DNA of 64,000 nucleotides from NCBI GenBank assembly GCA_951804985.1, contig OX638135.1:71329695-71393694 (forward strand), given 5' to 3'. Positions 24,154-35,172 of this stretch are shown piece after piece. The notes under the pieces are model-generated. The model made no database searches, was not told the origin of the DNA, and saw nothing but the letters and a program-made list of their open reading frames with translations. Positions within the stretch are counted from its first letter, which is position 1; each line of letters opens with the position of its first letter. This DNA comes from Dryomyza anilis. Taxonomy: Eukaryota; Arthropoda; Insecta; Diptera; Dryomyzidae. A program made the translations under genes and the position numbers.

Positions 24154-26262
24154 TTATTGCCGTTGTTTACCTTCTTTTTGTAATTGCTCCAGTGTCCTCT
24201 GTAAGATGCGTGTGGCCTGTTGAGTTACTGCTTGTTGCCACAGGCTCACCGGTGCCTCTGTTTTAAAACATTCTTCTTCCTCGAATGCTTTTATAGTTCT
24301 CTGGGTGGGCTCAAATAGCACTTTCCCCGCTGGTGCCTTGGATTTGTACCAATTCTCTCCGTCGTTGGACTCCATAGGTATTATGGTTGGCTCAGCAGAC
24401 AGCAAAACCCTTCTCACCATTGGCATGGGTGCAGCGAGTGATAGCGGTACTTCTAGTCCCAGAGTTGCCTTCAGATCCTCCTGGTTGTTCTCCGGCTTAC
24501 TTCTCTTGCTTTTCGAAGATCCAGGAACGTTTAGTCGAGCCTCCTTGAAGTCCCCTTGACGTCGACAGCTCTGTCCAGCTTGCTTTCGACACCATAATCC
24601 TAGTATTACAAGGATGCAAACCACGCCACAGGTACTCACGGCTACATCTGTTCAGTAAAACCCTTATCAAAAACTGTGCTGCGTCAACGTGCTAATTCCA
24701 ATCGCATGTTATCAAGGTTTTGATAACCCGCGGCCACCTCTTTTCTCAGGTTGATGTGGTCCATGGCAACAATATGCACTCCTTCTCCTTCTTTCATTCC
24801 TTCTTTCGGGTTGGCTGCTATTTCATCCAGTCTCAGCGCCTCCTGGAACTCCCTGTGGTCGAATTGCTGTATCTCGAACTCATGCCACATTACAGGTGTA
24901 TTTTTGAACGCGATCCGCAACTCGTGGTTTCTCAAGGAACAATCCTGGCTTAGGACGAAATATCCAAAAACAGTTAGCCTTACTTCGGCTTCTTCTTCAC
25001 CGCACTGTAGGACAAATCCCTCATCATGTCCTCTGTATAACCATCGGTTAGGTGTCTCGGTTTTTACCAGATAAAACACGGTTGATGCCACTGCCGCAAA
25101 TTTACAGCTTGCCCTCAGACTTTCACCTGGTCTCAGAATTCCAACCTCACAGCTTTGACTCCCACTAGTCAGCTCCACTCCTGGATTTCGACACAGTATA
25201 GCACCTTTGTTTTTCGCTGACTGCCCTGCAAGATTCGCACACCGGGACTCGTCTTCCCCTGACAGCTTTAGGTACCTATCCTTCTTAATACTGGCCGTTC
25301 TGCACCACCAAGTCCCATCCCTTTTGGCCTGGAAATGGTACGGCATACACTTTCAACAAATTGAACGGGGTAGGCTCTGGTAAAGGAATTTTTACTACTA
25401 CTACTAGTGACCCACTGCTTGCAAATGTCTTCACTTGGGCCGCGATGTGTACATTGAGTACATCATTTAGAAACCACCAGGAATCTGTTGCCAACTTCAG
25501 TTCTGATGTCAGCTCACTTAGCATCGCCTTATCGAGTATGTCTGGATGTAGTACCCCATGCGTCAGATCTTCTACAATAGCGTGATCTGCTGACCCTGGA
25601 GTTCTGTTAGGTTTGTGTTTACGATTGTCTTAATCCGCACCATTTTAATAGAGTATTCCAACGAAGTCATCCTTTCTTGTGACTGTGTTTTGATTTTGGC
25701 TAGGTCCATCAGCGTGGCGTTCAATCCAATCTGCAACCCTTCTATCTCCTTCATTGTTGCTTCAAGGGGTCTGGCCAACTTATCATAATTACTGGCCATC
25801 ACCGTAACTTGTTTTTCCATCGCTCCCTATTTTTCAACTGCATCAGGTGGTTGCTTATTATACGCTCGTCACGGTGGTCCATTACTCCAAATGCCCAGTG
25901 CAGAGCTTCCCCTACTATCTCTATAGCTCTCATTGTCTTTCCTCCTTGGTAATGTTCGCCCTTACTTCGATTGCTGGTTTTTTTTTACATTTGTCAAGAC
26001 AGCTTCTGTTTCTTTCCATGGTATGCCACATGCCTCTACGTATTCTATAGTGGCTACAAGCCGTTCCATTGTCTTACATGAATCTTTTAGATCAGTCGAC
26101 ACAAACTTCGATATCACGGTGCATTCGTCGTTGTAAATCCACGCATCTGACTTTCTCTCGTACATTAGTGGGTGTTGATCCAACGCTGTCTCCCAATGTG
26201 TTCTCCTTTGACCACCATTATGAACAGGAAAGTCAAATTTATCGCCAACATTATACACTTAT
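24154..26262 (-). pseudogene. env: Broken retrovirus-like envelope gene
   Basis: Five minus-strand fragments, in order 26,258-25,962, 25,820-25,572, 25,524-25,285, 25,346-24,684 and 24,639-24,154, lie in more than one frame. The longest is 220 codons. Features: a coiled-coil-like piece at 25,820-25,572, a segment with LVVVVKIPL followed by a Cys-rich ectodomain, a hydrophobic CGVVCILVILGLWC membrane segment, and a basic cytoplasmic tail of about 140 residues. The order fits an insect retroelement Env, which would mediate membrane fusion. No furin-like site or fusion peptide could be identified. Position directly upstream of a polypurine tract and LTR supports the call. The 5' end stops at about 26,262. 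Base composition is more GC-rich than the surroundings. Confidence 0.65.
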
Positions 26263-27418
26263 TTAATTTATATTAAATTTCTTGTCACAGAGTTGAAGAT
26301 GTAATGAAGTTGATTCGCTCCAATTTTTACTTATATCTAATTTTGTTATATACTATTTTATGTATATTATCGCAGTAATCTACCGATATACAAATAATCT
26401 TATTATATATTTTCCAACATTTGCACCAGTACAGTTTATTCATTGTATATACATATATTGCACCAACCAAAACTCTTAAAATTGACCTTAGATTATACTG
26501 CTGTATATATACTTATTTGTGTTGCATTAAAATTCTGAAATTTGACCTTAGATGTTAGTCTGAGTAATAACATTTACTGCAATGTATGCAACTCTATTAT
26601 ATTATTATATACAAAATATTCTTACAAAACAAAATATGCAACTCTATGTGCATTAAAATTATCTTCTTCTTAATTTAAAATATCTTCACAAAATAAAATA
26701 TGCAACTGTATATGCGTTATAATTTTCTAAAAACAAAATATTTTTGAAACAAAATATGCAACTCTATGTGCATTATAATTATCATCTTCTTCATATAATA
26801 TATTTTTACAAAACAAAATATGCAATTCTTTGTACATAAAAATTATCTTCTTCTTAATTTAAAATATCTTCACAAAAATAAATAAAATATGCAACTGTAT
26901 ATGCGTTATAATTTTCTAAATACAAAATATTTTTGAAACAAAATATGCAACTCTATTTGCATTATAATTATCATCTTCTTCATATAAAATATTTTTACAA
27001 AATTAAATATGCAACTCTTTGTGCAATAAAATTACAATTTTCTAAATACAAAATATTTTTGAAACAAAATATGGAACTGTGCATTATAATTATCATCTTC
27101 TTCATATAAAATATTTTTACAAAACAAAATATGCAATTCTTTCTAACAAAATATTTGGCTTATATATTTGGTGCAAGACTTATTCTATATATATTTTATC
27201 ATTTATTTTCCAACATTGTACTAATTTTCCTTTCATAAAAATAAATGTTCTTAACGATGTCTCCCCCTTTTTTTTCATGATGGCTGATGACTTCAAACAA
27301 GAATTTATTCACAAAAGAAGAAACAATCTCCACATATCTTCACCTCGGCCTAAATTTGCGACCTACTATCTCTCATAAGCAGTTCGGCCAGAAAATTTTC
27401 AATTTTGCTTACTCAACA
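26263..27418 (-). mobile_element. Probable 3' LTR of the Ty3/gypsy element
   Basis: On the minus strand TGTTGAGTAAGC starts at 27,418, directly after a purine-rich aggggcagaa, as at the env element. From here to the edge of the env fragment the sequence is non-coding and largely a minisatellite. A second purine run, aaaaaaaagggggagac on the minus strand at 27,263-27,279, sits within it. The distal end of the LTR was not identified, so the lower boundary is a guess. Confidence 0.4.
26625..27150 (+). repeat. Minisatellite, about nine units of 57-71 bases with higher-order pattern
   Basis: The core caaaatatgcaactcta(t/g) recurs at about 26,630, 26,694, 26,751, 26,815, 26,886, 26,941, 27,004, 27,066 and 27,126. 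Units alternate in their second halves (ttatcttcttctt, gcgttataattttcta, ttatcatcttcttcat), giving a higher-order period of about 190 bases. Two looser relatives precede it at about 26,460-26,560 (aatttgaccttagat). Confidence 0.85.
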
Positions 27419-27432
27419 TTCTGCCCCTGTAT
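27419..27432 (-). other. Purine-rich tract before the gypsy LTR
   Basis: On the minus strand it reads tacaggggcagaa, just before TGTTGAGTAAGC. It is a plausible polypurine tract though broken by one C. Confidence 0.45.
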
Positions 27433-27502
27433 ATTTCCGTTATTTTGTTTTGGTATCTTGTAATTTATTGTATTTAAACCTGAGCTTCTTTATCAGAATT
27501 CG

Positions 27503-27509
27503 TTCAGTG
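27503..27509 (+). promoter_or_regulatory. Arthropod initiator-like element for the 89-codon ORF
   Basis: TTCAGTG matches the arthropod Inr consensus TCAGT, 71 bases upstream of the ATG at 27,575. No clear TATA box is seen at the usual distance. Chance occurrence is possible. Confidence 0.3.
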
Positions 27510-27574
27510 TTGTATCATATCTCAATTGTATTATTTCAATTTTGTAATACTTCAATTTCTGTATATCCTCAATT

Positions 27575-27844
27575 ATGACGACTTCGAGCATATTCGACTT
27601 CTGCGAGGGATATGCCCGGCAGTGGTCTTTAAAACACTGCTGGGACGTGCCCGGACTGGTGGAGTTCGTCAATCGTCAATTCGTCATCGAGGAAGGCAGG
27701 CGTCGAAACACCTTAGAGGAAGCCATACTATGCATTCAAAGCATAGAACTGATGTTATTCTACCCAAGGACGTGGGGATACACTGTAGAGCCTATCCCCG
27801 ACATCCTGACATCGTTGCACCTGCTGAATCGTAACTCGAAATAA
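27575..27844 (+). CDS. 89-codon ORF, antisense to the gypsy element, function unknown
   Basis: An intact ORF starts with the ATG in caattATGACG and ends at TAA 27,842-27,844, overlapped by an AATAAA at 27,840-27,845. The body is clearly richer in G+C than the DNA on either side, and third positions are mostly G or C, unlike chance ORFs here. The product is acidic to neutral with no signal peptide or membrane segment. Motif-like stretches include FDFCEGYARQW, VPGLVEFVNRQF and LMLFYPRTWGY. I do not recognise the family. It lies just inside the 3' LTR of the gypsy element, on the opposite strand, so it may be an accessory gene of that element or a captured gene. The overlapping frame (27,526-27,834) is Arg/His-rich and looks like a shadow. 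Confidence 0.5.
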   Translation: MTTSSIFDFCEGYARQWSLKHCWDVPGLVEFVNRQFVIEEGRRRNTLEEAILCIQSIELMLFYPRTWGYTVEPIPDILTSLHLLNRNSK

Positions 27845-28410
27845 AAAATAATAAAAATTGTTTCTGAATATATAAAAATAAATAAAAATAAAAATTTTAA
27901 AACAAACTATTCTTTTTATTCCACCAAATTTTTTCTGTTTAAATATTTCAGTATTTTGGGGTTTTGGCCATCTTTACGTATTTTCAGCTATTTTTGATTT
28001 TAAACCTCTTCAATTATTTTCAGCTATTTTTGATTTTAAACCCCTTCAAATATTTTCGGCTCTTTTAATTTTATACATCTTCAAATATTTTCAGCTATTT
28101 TTGATTTTAAACATGATTTTAAACATCATTATTCTCCGGTTTTTCAGCAGTTAATGTTATGTAAAGTATATTAAAATAAAATAATAAAAACGAAAATTTA
28201 AAATAACTAGTCTTTTTATTCCAAGAAAATTGTCTGTTAAATTTTTTCCGCTATTTTGGGGTTTTGACCAGCTATTTTTGATTTTAAACATATTCAATTA
28301 TTTCCAGGTTTTTCAGCAGTTAATATTATGTGAAGGAATATAAAAATAATAATAAAAACGAAAATGTAAAAACAATATTTTCAGCTATTTTTGATTTTCT
28401 TGCTTTCCGT
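27845..28410 (+). repeat. Degenerate tandem repeats downstream of the 89-codon ORF
   Basis: Two levels are visible. A unit of about 40 bases containing ttttcagctatttttgatttt is repeated at 27,983-28,120. Larger blocks starting ctttttattcca and including attttggggttttg occur at about 27,911 and 28,215, with tttttcagcagttaat at 28,141 and 28,313. AATAAAA-type strings occur after each block. Confidence 0.65.
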
Positions 28411-29846
28411 AAATCATAACGGAACTTAAGTGATCATTTAAAATCTCCGTTATAGTTTACCTAATACTATTACTAATACGAGTATGCAATTGATCAAGTT
28501 GCAGACCAGTATTCGTAGGCTAGTATTAGTGATTTGCTTCAAGGCAATGATTGATATCTTATATCTATACTATCTATATTATTGCGTTAATGAATTTAAT
28601 TTTCTCAAAATTGTTTAAAATTTTAACAACTTGGTTAAATTGGAATTACTTTATATTTTCTTAATTAATACATTCCATTGCATTTCGTTGACAAGAAATT
28701 TGCATTGCGCTGTAAACATTATTACCTCGCTCATCGCATAATCTTGCTTCGCTCAACGCAATTTTTTGGCCGCTGTTGGATTAATATTTAAAATGCATGT
28801 AGTGCGTGTATTGTTGTGCTTTTACTGCACAATTAAAACAATTCGTTGTTTTCTTTACAAATTAATTAATTAATAGCTTAAGATTGACATAAAGTCTTAC
28901 AAATGTGGACTCTCTTTCAAAGAATACACGAATCCTCACGCAAAAATATCTTTTAACTATATTTTTGTTTTATATATATTCATTTCCTCAACTTCAATGT
29001 CTACATTTTTCTTTTTTTCTATTCAAAATAAACTTATAATTTATTGCATAGGCTAGTAATTTACCCGAAGTAATACTTAGCCGCTTTAATAAAATAAATT
29101 TCAATATAACACATGGAGCATTTGCTAGCTCTTAAAAAATCGTGTATGCATTTTGTCGTGGTAATAATACTTATATACTTTTATAATATTTCTCTAATCA
29201 AGTAATTCAATCTTAATTTTTAATATCTCTTTTGGATCATATTCTAGCACTAAAAACCTATTTTTCATTCGTAGTAAACGTATTTATATATTTTTATAAT
29301 ATTATTTATAATCTTTTAATTCAATCATATTTTTCCTATATATCATTTGAAGCATTTTCTAGCTCCAAAAACCTACTTCTCATTTATTAGCTCGTCATAT
29401 TAACATAAATTAATAATTCCTCATTTATTCAAAATTCAATTCATCAAAATCTACTTTTCATTATATTTTTATTTAAAAATTAATAATTCAACCATAAATT
29501 CATAATTCACTTTATAATTCAAATTTCATATGCTAGTGATCTACGCTCAGCAGTACTTAGCTATTTGTTCAATATCTCAATTTCGTACAAATATATTTTA
29601 TCGCATTTATTTCGTATAAAAAAACTCGTGTTATCATTTATAATTCATTCTTATTTATATTTTTCCTAATATTTCTTGTTTTCATAATCTTTAAATTTCG
29701 TCCGCCACATGCTAGTAATTTAACCCTAAGTAATACATTGCGATCTGTGGGTACCGTTTTCTTCTGTTTTGCTATTTCCTATTCATTATCACACCATACT
29801 AAACTTTTCGCTATTTGTTTATAAATATATTTTCCTATTTTAACAA
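28411..29846 (-). other. AT-rich 3' region of the gypsy element with a threefold repeated motif
   Basis: No ORF of note. The string gctagtaattta (or gctagtgatcta), followed by ccc-aagtaatactta, occurs at about 29,051, 29,531 and 29,710, each followed by AT-rich sequence. The spacing of 480 and 180 bases suggests decayed tandem units. By position this is the untranslated 3' part of the gypsy element. Confidence 0.4.
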
Positions 29847-30275
29847 TTAATACATCAATTTCAAATTATGGAATTTTTTCAACAAATTGTTGTGTATTTT
29901 CTTTCCCTTTCCTTTTATTAATATTGTCGTTGTCACGGGTGTAGTGACGGACAGAACCTTATAGGACCCTACCCAAATTGGTGAAAATTTATTTTCCCTA
30001 TTTTGATTCTTCATTACAACCATTTCCCCAATTTGAAACTCAATGGGGTTTAATGATTTATCGTAGCTTGTTTTAGATTTTTCTTTTACCTTTTCTTGAT
30101 TTTGTCTCACTATTTCATGCGCTCGCTGTATTTGATATTTTGTTATAATCGTCGACATTATATAGTGGTGAAACTTTGCGTTTCAAATTAGTTGGCATAT
30201 CAGCATCATAACCGTATAGTGTTCGGAGAGGCGTTTGACCAGTTGACACATGCATTGTATTATTATGGATCCACC
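29847..30275 (-). pseudogene. Ty3/gypsy integrase, C-terminal part
   Basis: The minus-strand frame reads MHVSTGQTPLRTLYG (30,275 downward), then a long ORF from 30,158 to 29,847 with GEMVVMKNQNRENKFSPIWVGSYKVL. This matches the end of a gypsy integrase catalytic region and its C-terminal chromatin/DNA-binding part. The N-terminal portion of the same integrase lies 4.9 kb away at 35,173-35,510. The split point is the terminus of a family-A-like element at 30,276. It is adjacent to the gypsy 3' non-coding region, as expected. Confidence 0.75.
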
Positions 30276-30441
30276 CAGAAAAAAATACTATATAGATAAT
30301 AATTTTTTACTATTAAAAATAGTCAATAGGATAAATAATTATTTTAATCGGAAAATACCATTAAATACTAGAAAATACCATGACATTGCCATTGAGTTTA
30401 TATAAAAAGATTTATTTTTTGTATACTATTAAATCAATAAT

Positions 30442-30767
30442 TGTTGTCGTTTACGGCTTTCGTGTCGACCAGCGTTGAAGAAAAAACTCAATCAAATGAT
30501 GTTAAGTAATTTATTCTCTATAATGAACAAATTGATTAATTATTCTTAATATTATTTTTAACCTAATAGATGTTTGCTGGTCAAAGGCTCGCACGAAAAG
30601 AAAAAGCGGCCCGCCATTCCACACACATTTTTCGCAATCCTTATACATACAAATTTGACATAAATAAAAAACAACGATTAAACATATTGCCGTCCCTATC
30701 TTGCCTTGACAATCATGACGTTGCCAACCATTTTAAATGATGTGGGTTGCCGCTGGTTCATGATATC
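30442..30767 (-). mobile_element. 3' LTR of BEL/Pao element 1
   Basis: The outer end is TGTTGTCGTTTACGG (plus strand). The inner boundary is estimated from the purine-rich gggggcgggga on the minus strand at 30,765-30,775. The segment 30,443-30,588 is repeated at 35,013-35,158, confirming it as LTR. Confidence 0.65.
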
Positions 30768-31990
30768 CCCGCCCCCGTGAACGGACCCGGAGGGGAGGCT
30801 TCACCACCTTCTTTTGGCTCCAACACATCCAGAATAGCCAACTTAGACACATGTCTTCGTAACACTCCACCCAACGTCTGTATCTCCGCTGACCTTGCCA
30901 CTCCATCCGGTCCATGATTAAGACTTATTACTCGACCGCGCTTCCAGGAAGATCTCGCCACCGCGTCGTCGCATATTAATACTAGACATCCAACGCTAAT
31001 CGGTGACGATGGTAGGCACCACTTCGTTCTCCGGATCCACTGTTTCCAGAACCCATTTTTCAGATTTTGTAGAACTCGCCATGGTTTTCGCAAACATAAC
31101 AGTCGCGGTTCGAACGGATGTGGAATTGGTACATTCTAGCATACAGTGATTGGGTGTGAGCGGCTCCTGCGGTGTCACAGGCAGATGTGTTAGTGGTCTG
31201 GAATTTACCATGTTTTCCGCTTCTAACAACAGTCCGTAGAACGTTTCCAGTTTGGCACGTGTTCTTTCAACATAATTGACAACGATTTTTTTAACTGATT
31301 GGACTAAGAGTTCCCATGCTCCTCCGGCGCTAGGGTCAGACGGCGTGTTGAACAACCATTTAATGCCTAGCGGAGACAAGCCAGCTAGCATTTTTTCTTT
31401 ATCTAGAAAACTTTCAACGCCCTTTAGCTCTTTGTTGATTCCCACGAAATTCGTACCATTGTCGCTTCTAATTTGATCCGGTGCTCCACGGCGATTAATA
31501 AAATTCCGTAGACAGACAGATCCCAGCGCCATCCAGCTTTTTTACGACGTCTATTTATAGCAAGCATAACGGGCCCGAAGTAATCCAGTCCGGTATATGT
31601 GAAGGGGCGTATGAACGGGGTCAATCTGTCGACCGGCAGCTGACCCATTTGCGGTTGTAATGGCTTTGCCTTTCGAAACTTACAAGATGTGCAGCTTGCT
31701 TCAAAGCCGCGGACCAGTGTGCGAATTGACGGGATCCAGAATCGCTGTCTTAACTCACTAATCACCGTCGAAGTATTTAAGTGACGAAGCTTTCGATGAT
31801 ACGCGTCCACAAGCAAATGCGTGAACCGGTGATCCTTCGGCAATATTATTGGCCGTCTTGTATCAATTGGTAAAAACGTGGCGTTTTCAATCCGTCCTCG
31901 GACTCTCATTATACCGCTCGCATCCTAATATGGAGAGAGAGACTTGATGCTGCTGCACTTTTCCACGGCTTCGTCTTTGATCAGACACTC
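30758..31990 (-). pseudogene. BEL/Pao element 1 integrase and DUF5641-type C-terminus, frameshifted
   Basis: In minus-strand order: a linker with an in-frame stop just before DASGIMRVRGRI, the zinc-binding HRKLRHLN and CTSCKFRKAKP, the first catalytic Asp in GLDYFGPV, the second in SDNGTNFVG, and the Glu in LLEAENMVNSRPL. The C-terminal domain has WKRGRV and GVLRRHVSKLAILDV, typical of Pao elements (DUF5641). The reading frame changes at about 31,525, where a run of residues between the first two Asp motifs is missing, and again at about 31,050. All three catalytic residues can be seen, but the protein cannot be made as one chain. Confidence 0.8.
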
Positions 31991-34872
31991 GTACTCACCC
32001 GCAAATGACTCGCGCTGTACCAAGCCCAAAAGTTGTTCTTCTGCTGCGGATTCTTCTGCGGACGGAAGCTCACCTGTTCTGCCAATTTATTTTTGAGGTT
32101 ATGTAAATATCGCAATGCCCACGTTGTTGCACGTTTTTCTTTAGAAAAACATTTATTAGCCTGGTGGCCGTATTTTAAACATGAGAAACAAACATGCAAA
32201 GATTTTACTTTCTTCCAACGATCATCCACTGAAGACTTCAGGAATTAATCGCACTTTGAAATATGTTGGCAATCACCATCACAGATACGGCACCTCCTTT
32301 GTGTACACGTACACGTACCTGGGATCCTGCCTGTCGCTGGCTTTAACAGTTTCCTGTTGCTTGGTTGGACCATCATATTCGCACCCGGTGTAGTAGGAAG
32401 TGCATCAGCAACCATGTTAGCGAGTTTTCTGACTCCACCCAACCATTCTCTAAAGTCCAATATATTGTCCGCGTTATTTAATTCCAAACATTTTTCTGCC
32501 TACTTAAGTTGTCGTGACATAGGAAGCTTGGCCACAAGTTCTTTTTACAACGTGGGGTTGCTGAGGTGATACTCACTTCGTACTGATTCCAAATAAGTAG
32601 TCATATTACTTACGTTGTTGGCGAAGTTATTCAATGCGGGCAGGTCACTTTCGATAACTGTTGGCAACAAACTCACCTTTTGTATTTGTGACTTCACGAG
32701 TTGTTCTGGGCGGCCGTAAGTTTCTCCCAAAATCTTTATAATGGCATCCACATGCTGTTTAAAAAAGATTCCACTGTTGATCGAGCGTGCCCTTGAACAG
32801 ACTCCCTAAGCCGCATAATATTGTGCAGGGTTGAGTATCCGAATTCTTGCGTTGTACTGTAAATGGCTTCCTCAAAAGTTTGCCACTCCTCCGGCAAACC
32901 CGTAAATATAGGTAACGGATATATTTTTACTTGCCTTTGAGTTGTAGATTGCTGGCTGCCTGTTAGGGACACCAACAATGGCCTGTGTTGTGCGGTGTCA
33001 ATTGTTGCATGCTTGTAAGCCGTCTTTTCTGATGAAGTGTACAACGTTGTTGTAGGCGGGCCGTAAGCTCTTAAGGCTGGGGTATCATACACTGATGCAG
33101 CAGGCTGATATGCAGGAGTTGGTTGAACTGAGGATGTTGTCTGAGCAGCGGTTGTGAACTGAGAAACGTCTGCAGCTTGAGGTGCGTATACGGGTTGAGA
33201 TATAACTCCAGGCTGAGAAGCGAGTGCTGCACATGCGGGCTGAACAGCGACTGTCGGCAGAGCAGTGAATGTGTGCTGAGCCGCGACTACGGGCTGCGCG
33301 GCGAAAGCAGTGTCTGCGGGCAGAGCGGTGACTGCAGCCTGTGTGTCGAATGTAGGTTGAGCAATGGCTCCGGGCTGAGCGGCGACTGAGGACAGAGCAG
33401 TGACTGCGGGCTGTGCGGCGACTGTGGACTGAGCGGCAACTGCGGACAAAGCAGTGAATGCGGGCAGAGCAGCGACTGCGGGCTGTGTGGCGAAAGTAGG
33501 CTGAAATGGATATGTACGCTGATCAGTGGCTCCGGGCTGAGCTGCGAATGCAGGCTGTGTGGAGAAAGTTGGCTGAAATACATATATAGGCTGAGCAGTG
33601 GCTCGGGGCTGAGCAGCGACTGCGGGCAAGGCATCGACTGCTTGCAAAGCAGCGCCTGTGGACTGAGCGGCAACTGCGGACAAAGCAGTGGCTCCGGGCT
33701 GAGCAGCGACTGCGGGCAAGACATCGACTGCGGGCAAAGCAGCGCCTGCGGGCTGAGCGGCAACGGCGGGCAGAACAGTGACTGCGGGCTGTGTGGCGAA
33801 GGTTGGCTGAAATGCATATGTAGACTGAGCAGTGGCTCCGGGCTGAGCAGCGACTGTGTGGCGGAAGTTAGCTGAAATGGATATGTAGGCTGAGCAGTGG
33901 CTCCGGGCTGAGCTGCGACTGCGGGAAAAGCAGCGCCTGCGGGCTGAACGGTAACTGCGGGCAGAGCAGCACCTACGGGCAAAGCAGCGACTGCGGGCTG
34001 TGTGGCGAAAGTTGGCTGAAATGCATATGTAGGCTGAGCAGTGTCTCCGGGCTGAGCAGCGACTGCGGGCAAAGCATCGACTGCGGGCAAAGCATCGCCT
34101 ACGGGCAAAGTAGTGCCTGCGGGCTGACCGGTGATTTGTGCAGCAACTGCGGACTGTGCAGCGACTTCTATGTGCCTAATTTCTTTTCGCAGATCAGTTA
34201 CACTATTTTGCATTTGTTGGAAATTAGAAACCATCAGCGATTGCAACGCGTGCATCTGTTTTTAAATTCGTTTTGTAAATCAAATATTTTTTTATTGAAT
34301 TCGTTCGACATCTCGTCGTTTTTTAATTGCTTCCCAAATTCGTCCTCTTGTTTATCAGCGACAACTTCACTATTTCGTGGCGTAGATTTACCTGAAGCGG
34401 TCGTCTTTGAGGAAATTTTAAATTTCGTCCCTGATGTATTGGTAGTAGAGGTTGACGACAGCGCGGAATTTGACGATGGCACAGAATCTGACGGCTGAGT
34501 GAATGCTGTACGCTGAGTAACAGCTGGCTGCGTGGATGTTGACGTTTGTGCAAAATCTGGCGATTGAGCCGATGATAGCTGCGCAGAATTCATCGATTGC
34601 GCACGATCTCGTGGTTGGGTCGATGATGATGTCTGCGCTGAGGTTACCAATTGCGCATGTTCTAGCGGTCGACCTGATGGTTGCACGTTAGGGGGTGGTG
34701 TACGGTTTAGTGGCATATCCAGTTTGTTTGGTTCAAATTGGTCAGGTGGCACTCCCTTGTTAGGTCTTTGGCTCGCTCTCTTAATAGCGGATTCTTCGAC
34801 ATGTGACATCAACGCAGCGATTGTTGACTTGATTAAATTGATAACTACTAAGCATGTGGGGCAGCGTCCCAC
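31981..34872 (-). pseudogene. gag: BEL/Pao element 1 gag, multiply broken
   Basis: Minus-strand fragments in order are 34,872-34,234, 34,255-33,287, 33,737-32,736, 32,751-32,545, 32,487-32,245 and 32,229-31,981. They give a Ser/Thr/Gln-rich N-terminus, a long Ala-Gln-Pro-rich repeat region, a BEL gag core (IYPLPIFTGLPEEWQTFEEA) and a nucleocapsid with CFSCLKYGHQANKC. Near 33,850 a 7-base deletion relative to neighbouring repeat units shifts the frame. Other frameshifts lie near 34,250 and 32,740, and stops replace sense codons near 32,548 and 32,505. Gag would form the particle; this one is not functional. Confidence 0.8.
33140..34135 (-). repeat. GC-rich coding minisatellite in BEL 1 gag
   Basis: About 1 kb of short units built on gcgactgcgggc and gctgagcagtg. 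Longer blocks containing gaaagttggctgaaatg(c/g)atatg recur at about 33,487, 33,555, 33,797, 33,860 and 34,008. Encoded on the minus strand as AVAAQPGATAQP and YAFQPTFATQPA-type units. Internal duplications have clearly expanded the array. Confidence 0.85.
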
Positions 34873-35012
34873 GGTGGCTGCGATTGGGTTAAAATTGCAA
34901 CGCGAAGATGAAATTTAAAATCCAATGTTGGTGGCTTGCGATTATAAAAATTACAAATTACATCTTTCGACGATCTTGACAAAATGGCGTTGTAATTTCA
35001 TCTAAGAATAAA

Positions 35013-35158
35013 GTTGTCGTTTACGGCTTTCGTGCCGACCAGCGTTGAACAAAAAACTCAATCAAATGATTTTAAGTAATTTATTCTCTATAATGAACAA
35101 ACTGATTAATTATTCTTAATATAATTTTTAACCTACTAGATGTTTGCTGGTCAAAGGC
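35013..35158 (-). mobile_element. Truncated 5' LTR of BEL/Pao element 1
   Basis: It matches 30,443-30,588, starting gttgtcgtttacggc and ending gctggtcaaaggct. The outer half of the LTR is missing and the sequence passes straight into the family-A-like terminus. No standard primer site (TGG...) follows the LTR in the first bases of the internal region. Confidence 0.7.
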
Positions 35159-35172
35159 TTTTTTCTGGGTGC

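Larger units (their letters stand above)
30442..35158 (-). mobile_element. BEL/Pao retrotransposon 1, internally deleted
   Basis: A minus-strand element with a broken gag, a fused remnant of pol integrase, a 3' LTR at 30,442-about 30,767 and a truncated 5' LTR at 35,013-35,158. The two LTRs align over about 146 bases with few differences. Protease, RT and RNase H are absent: the gag nucleocapsid knuckles run directly into integrase-linker sequence near 31,980, a deletion of several kilobases. Confidence 0.8.
30276..35172 (+). mobile_element. Family-A-like element inserted in gypsy integrase, itself split by BEL element 1
   Basis: CACCCAGAAAAAAATAC begins at 30,276 and its inverted end TTTTTTCTGGGTG finishes at about 35,171, with integrase coding sequence on both outer sides. 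About 165 bases of it remain at 30,276-30,441, related to family A (gtcaatagga core), and about 14 at 35,159-35,172. A BEL/Pao element fills the middle. No clear target duplication is left. Confidence 0.6.

Noticed and set aside
24305..25074. Plus-strand ORFs opposite env
   Set aside because: Antisense shadows of the env fragments; no domain seen.
33177..33875. Plus-strand Cys/Ser/Gly-rich ORFs
   Set aside because: Antisense readings of the gag minisatellite.
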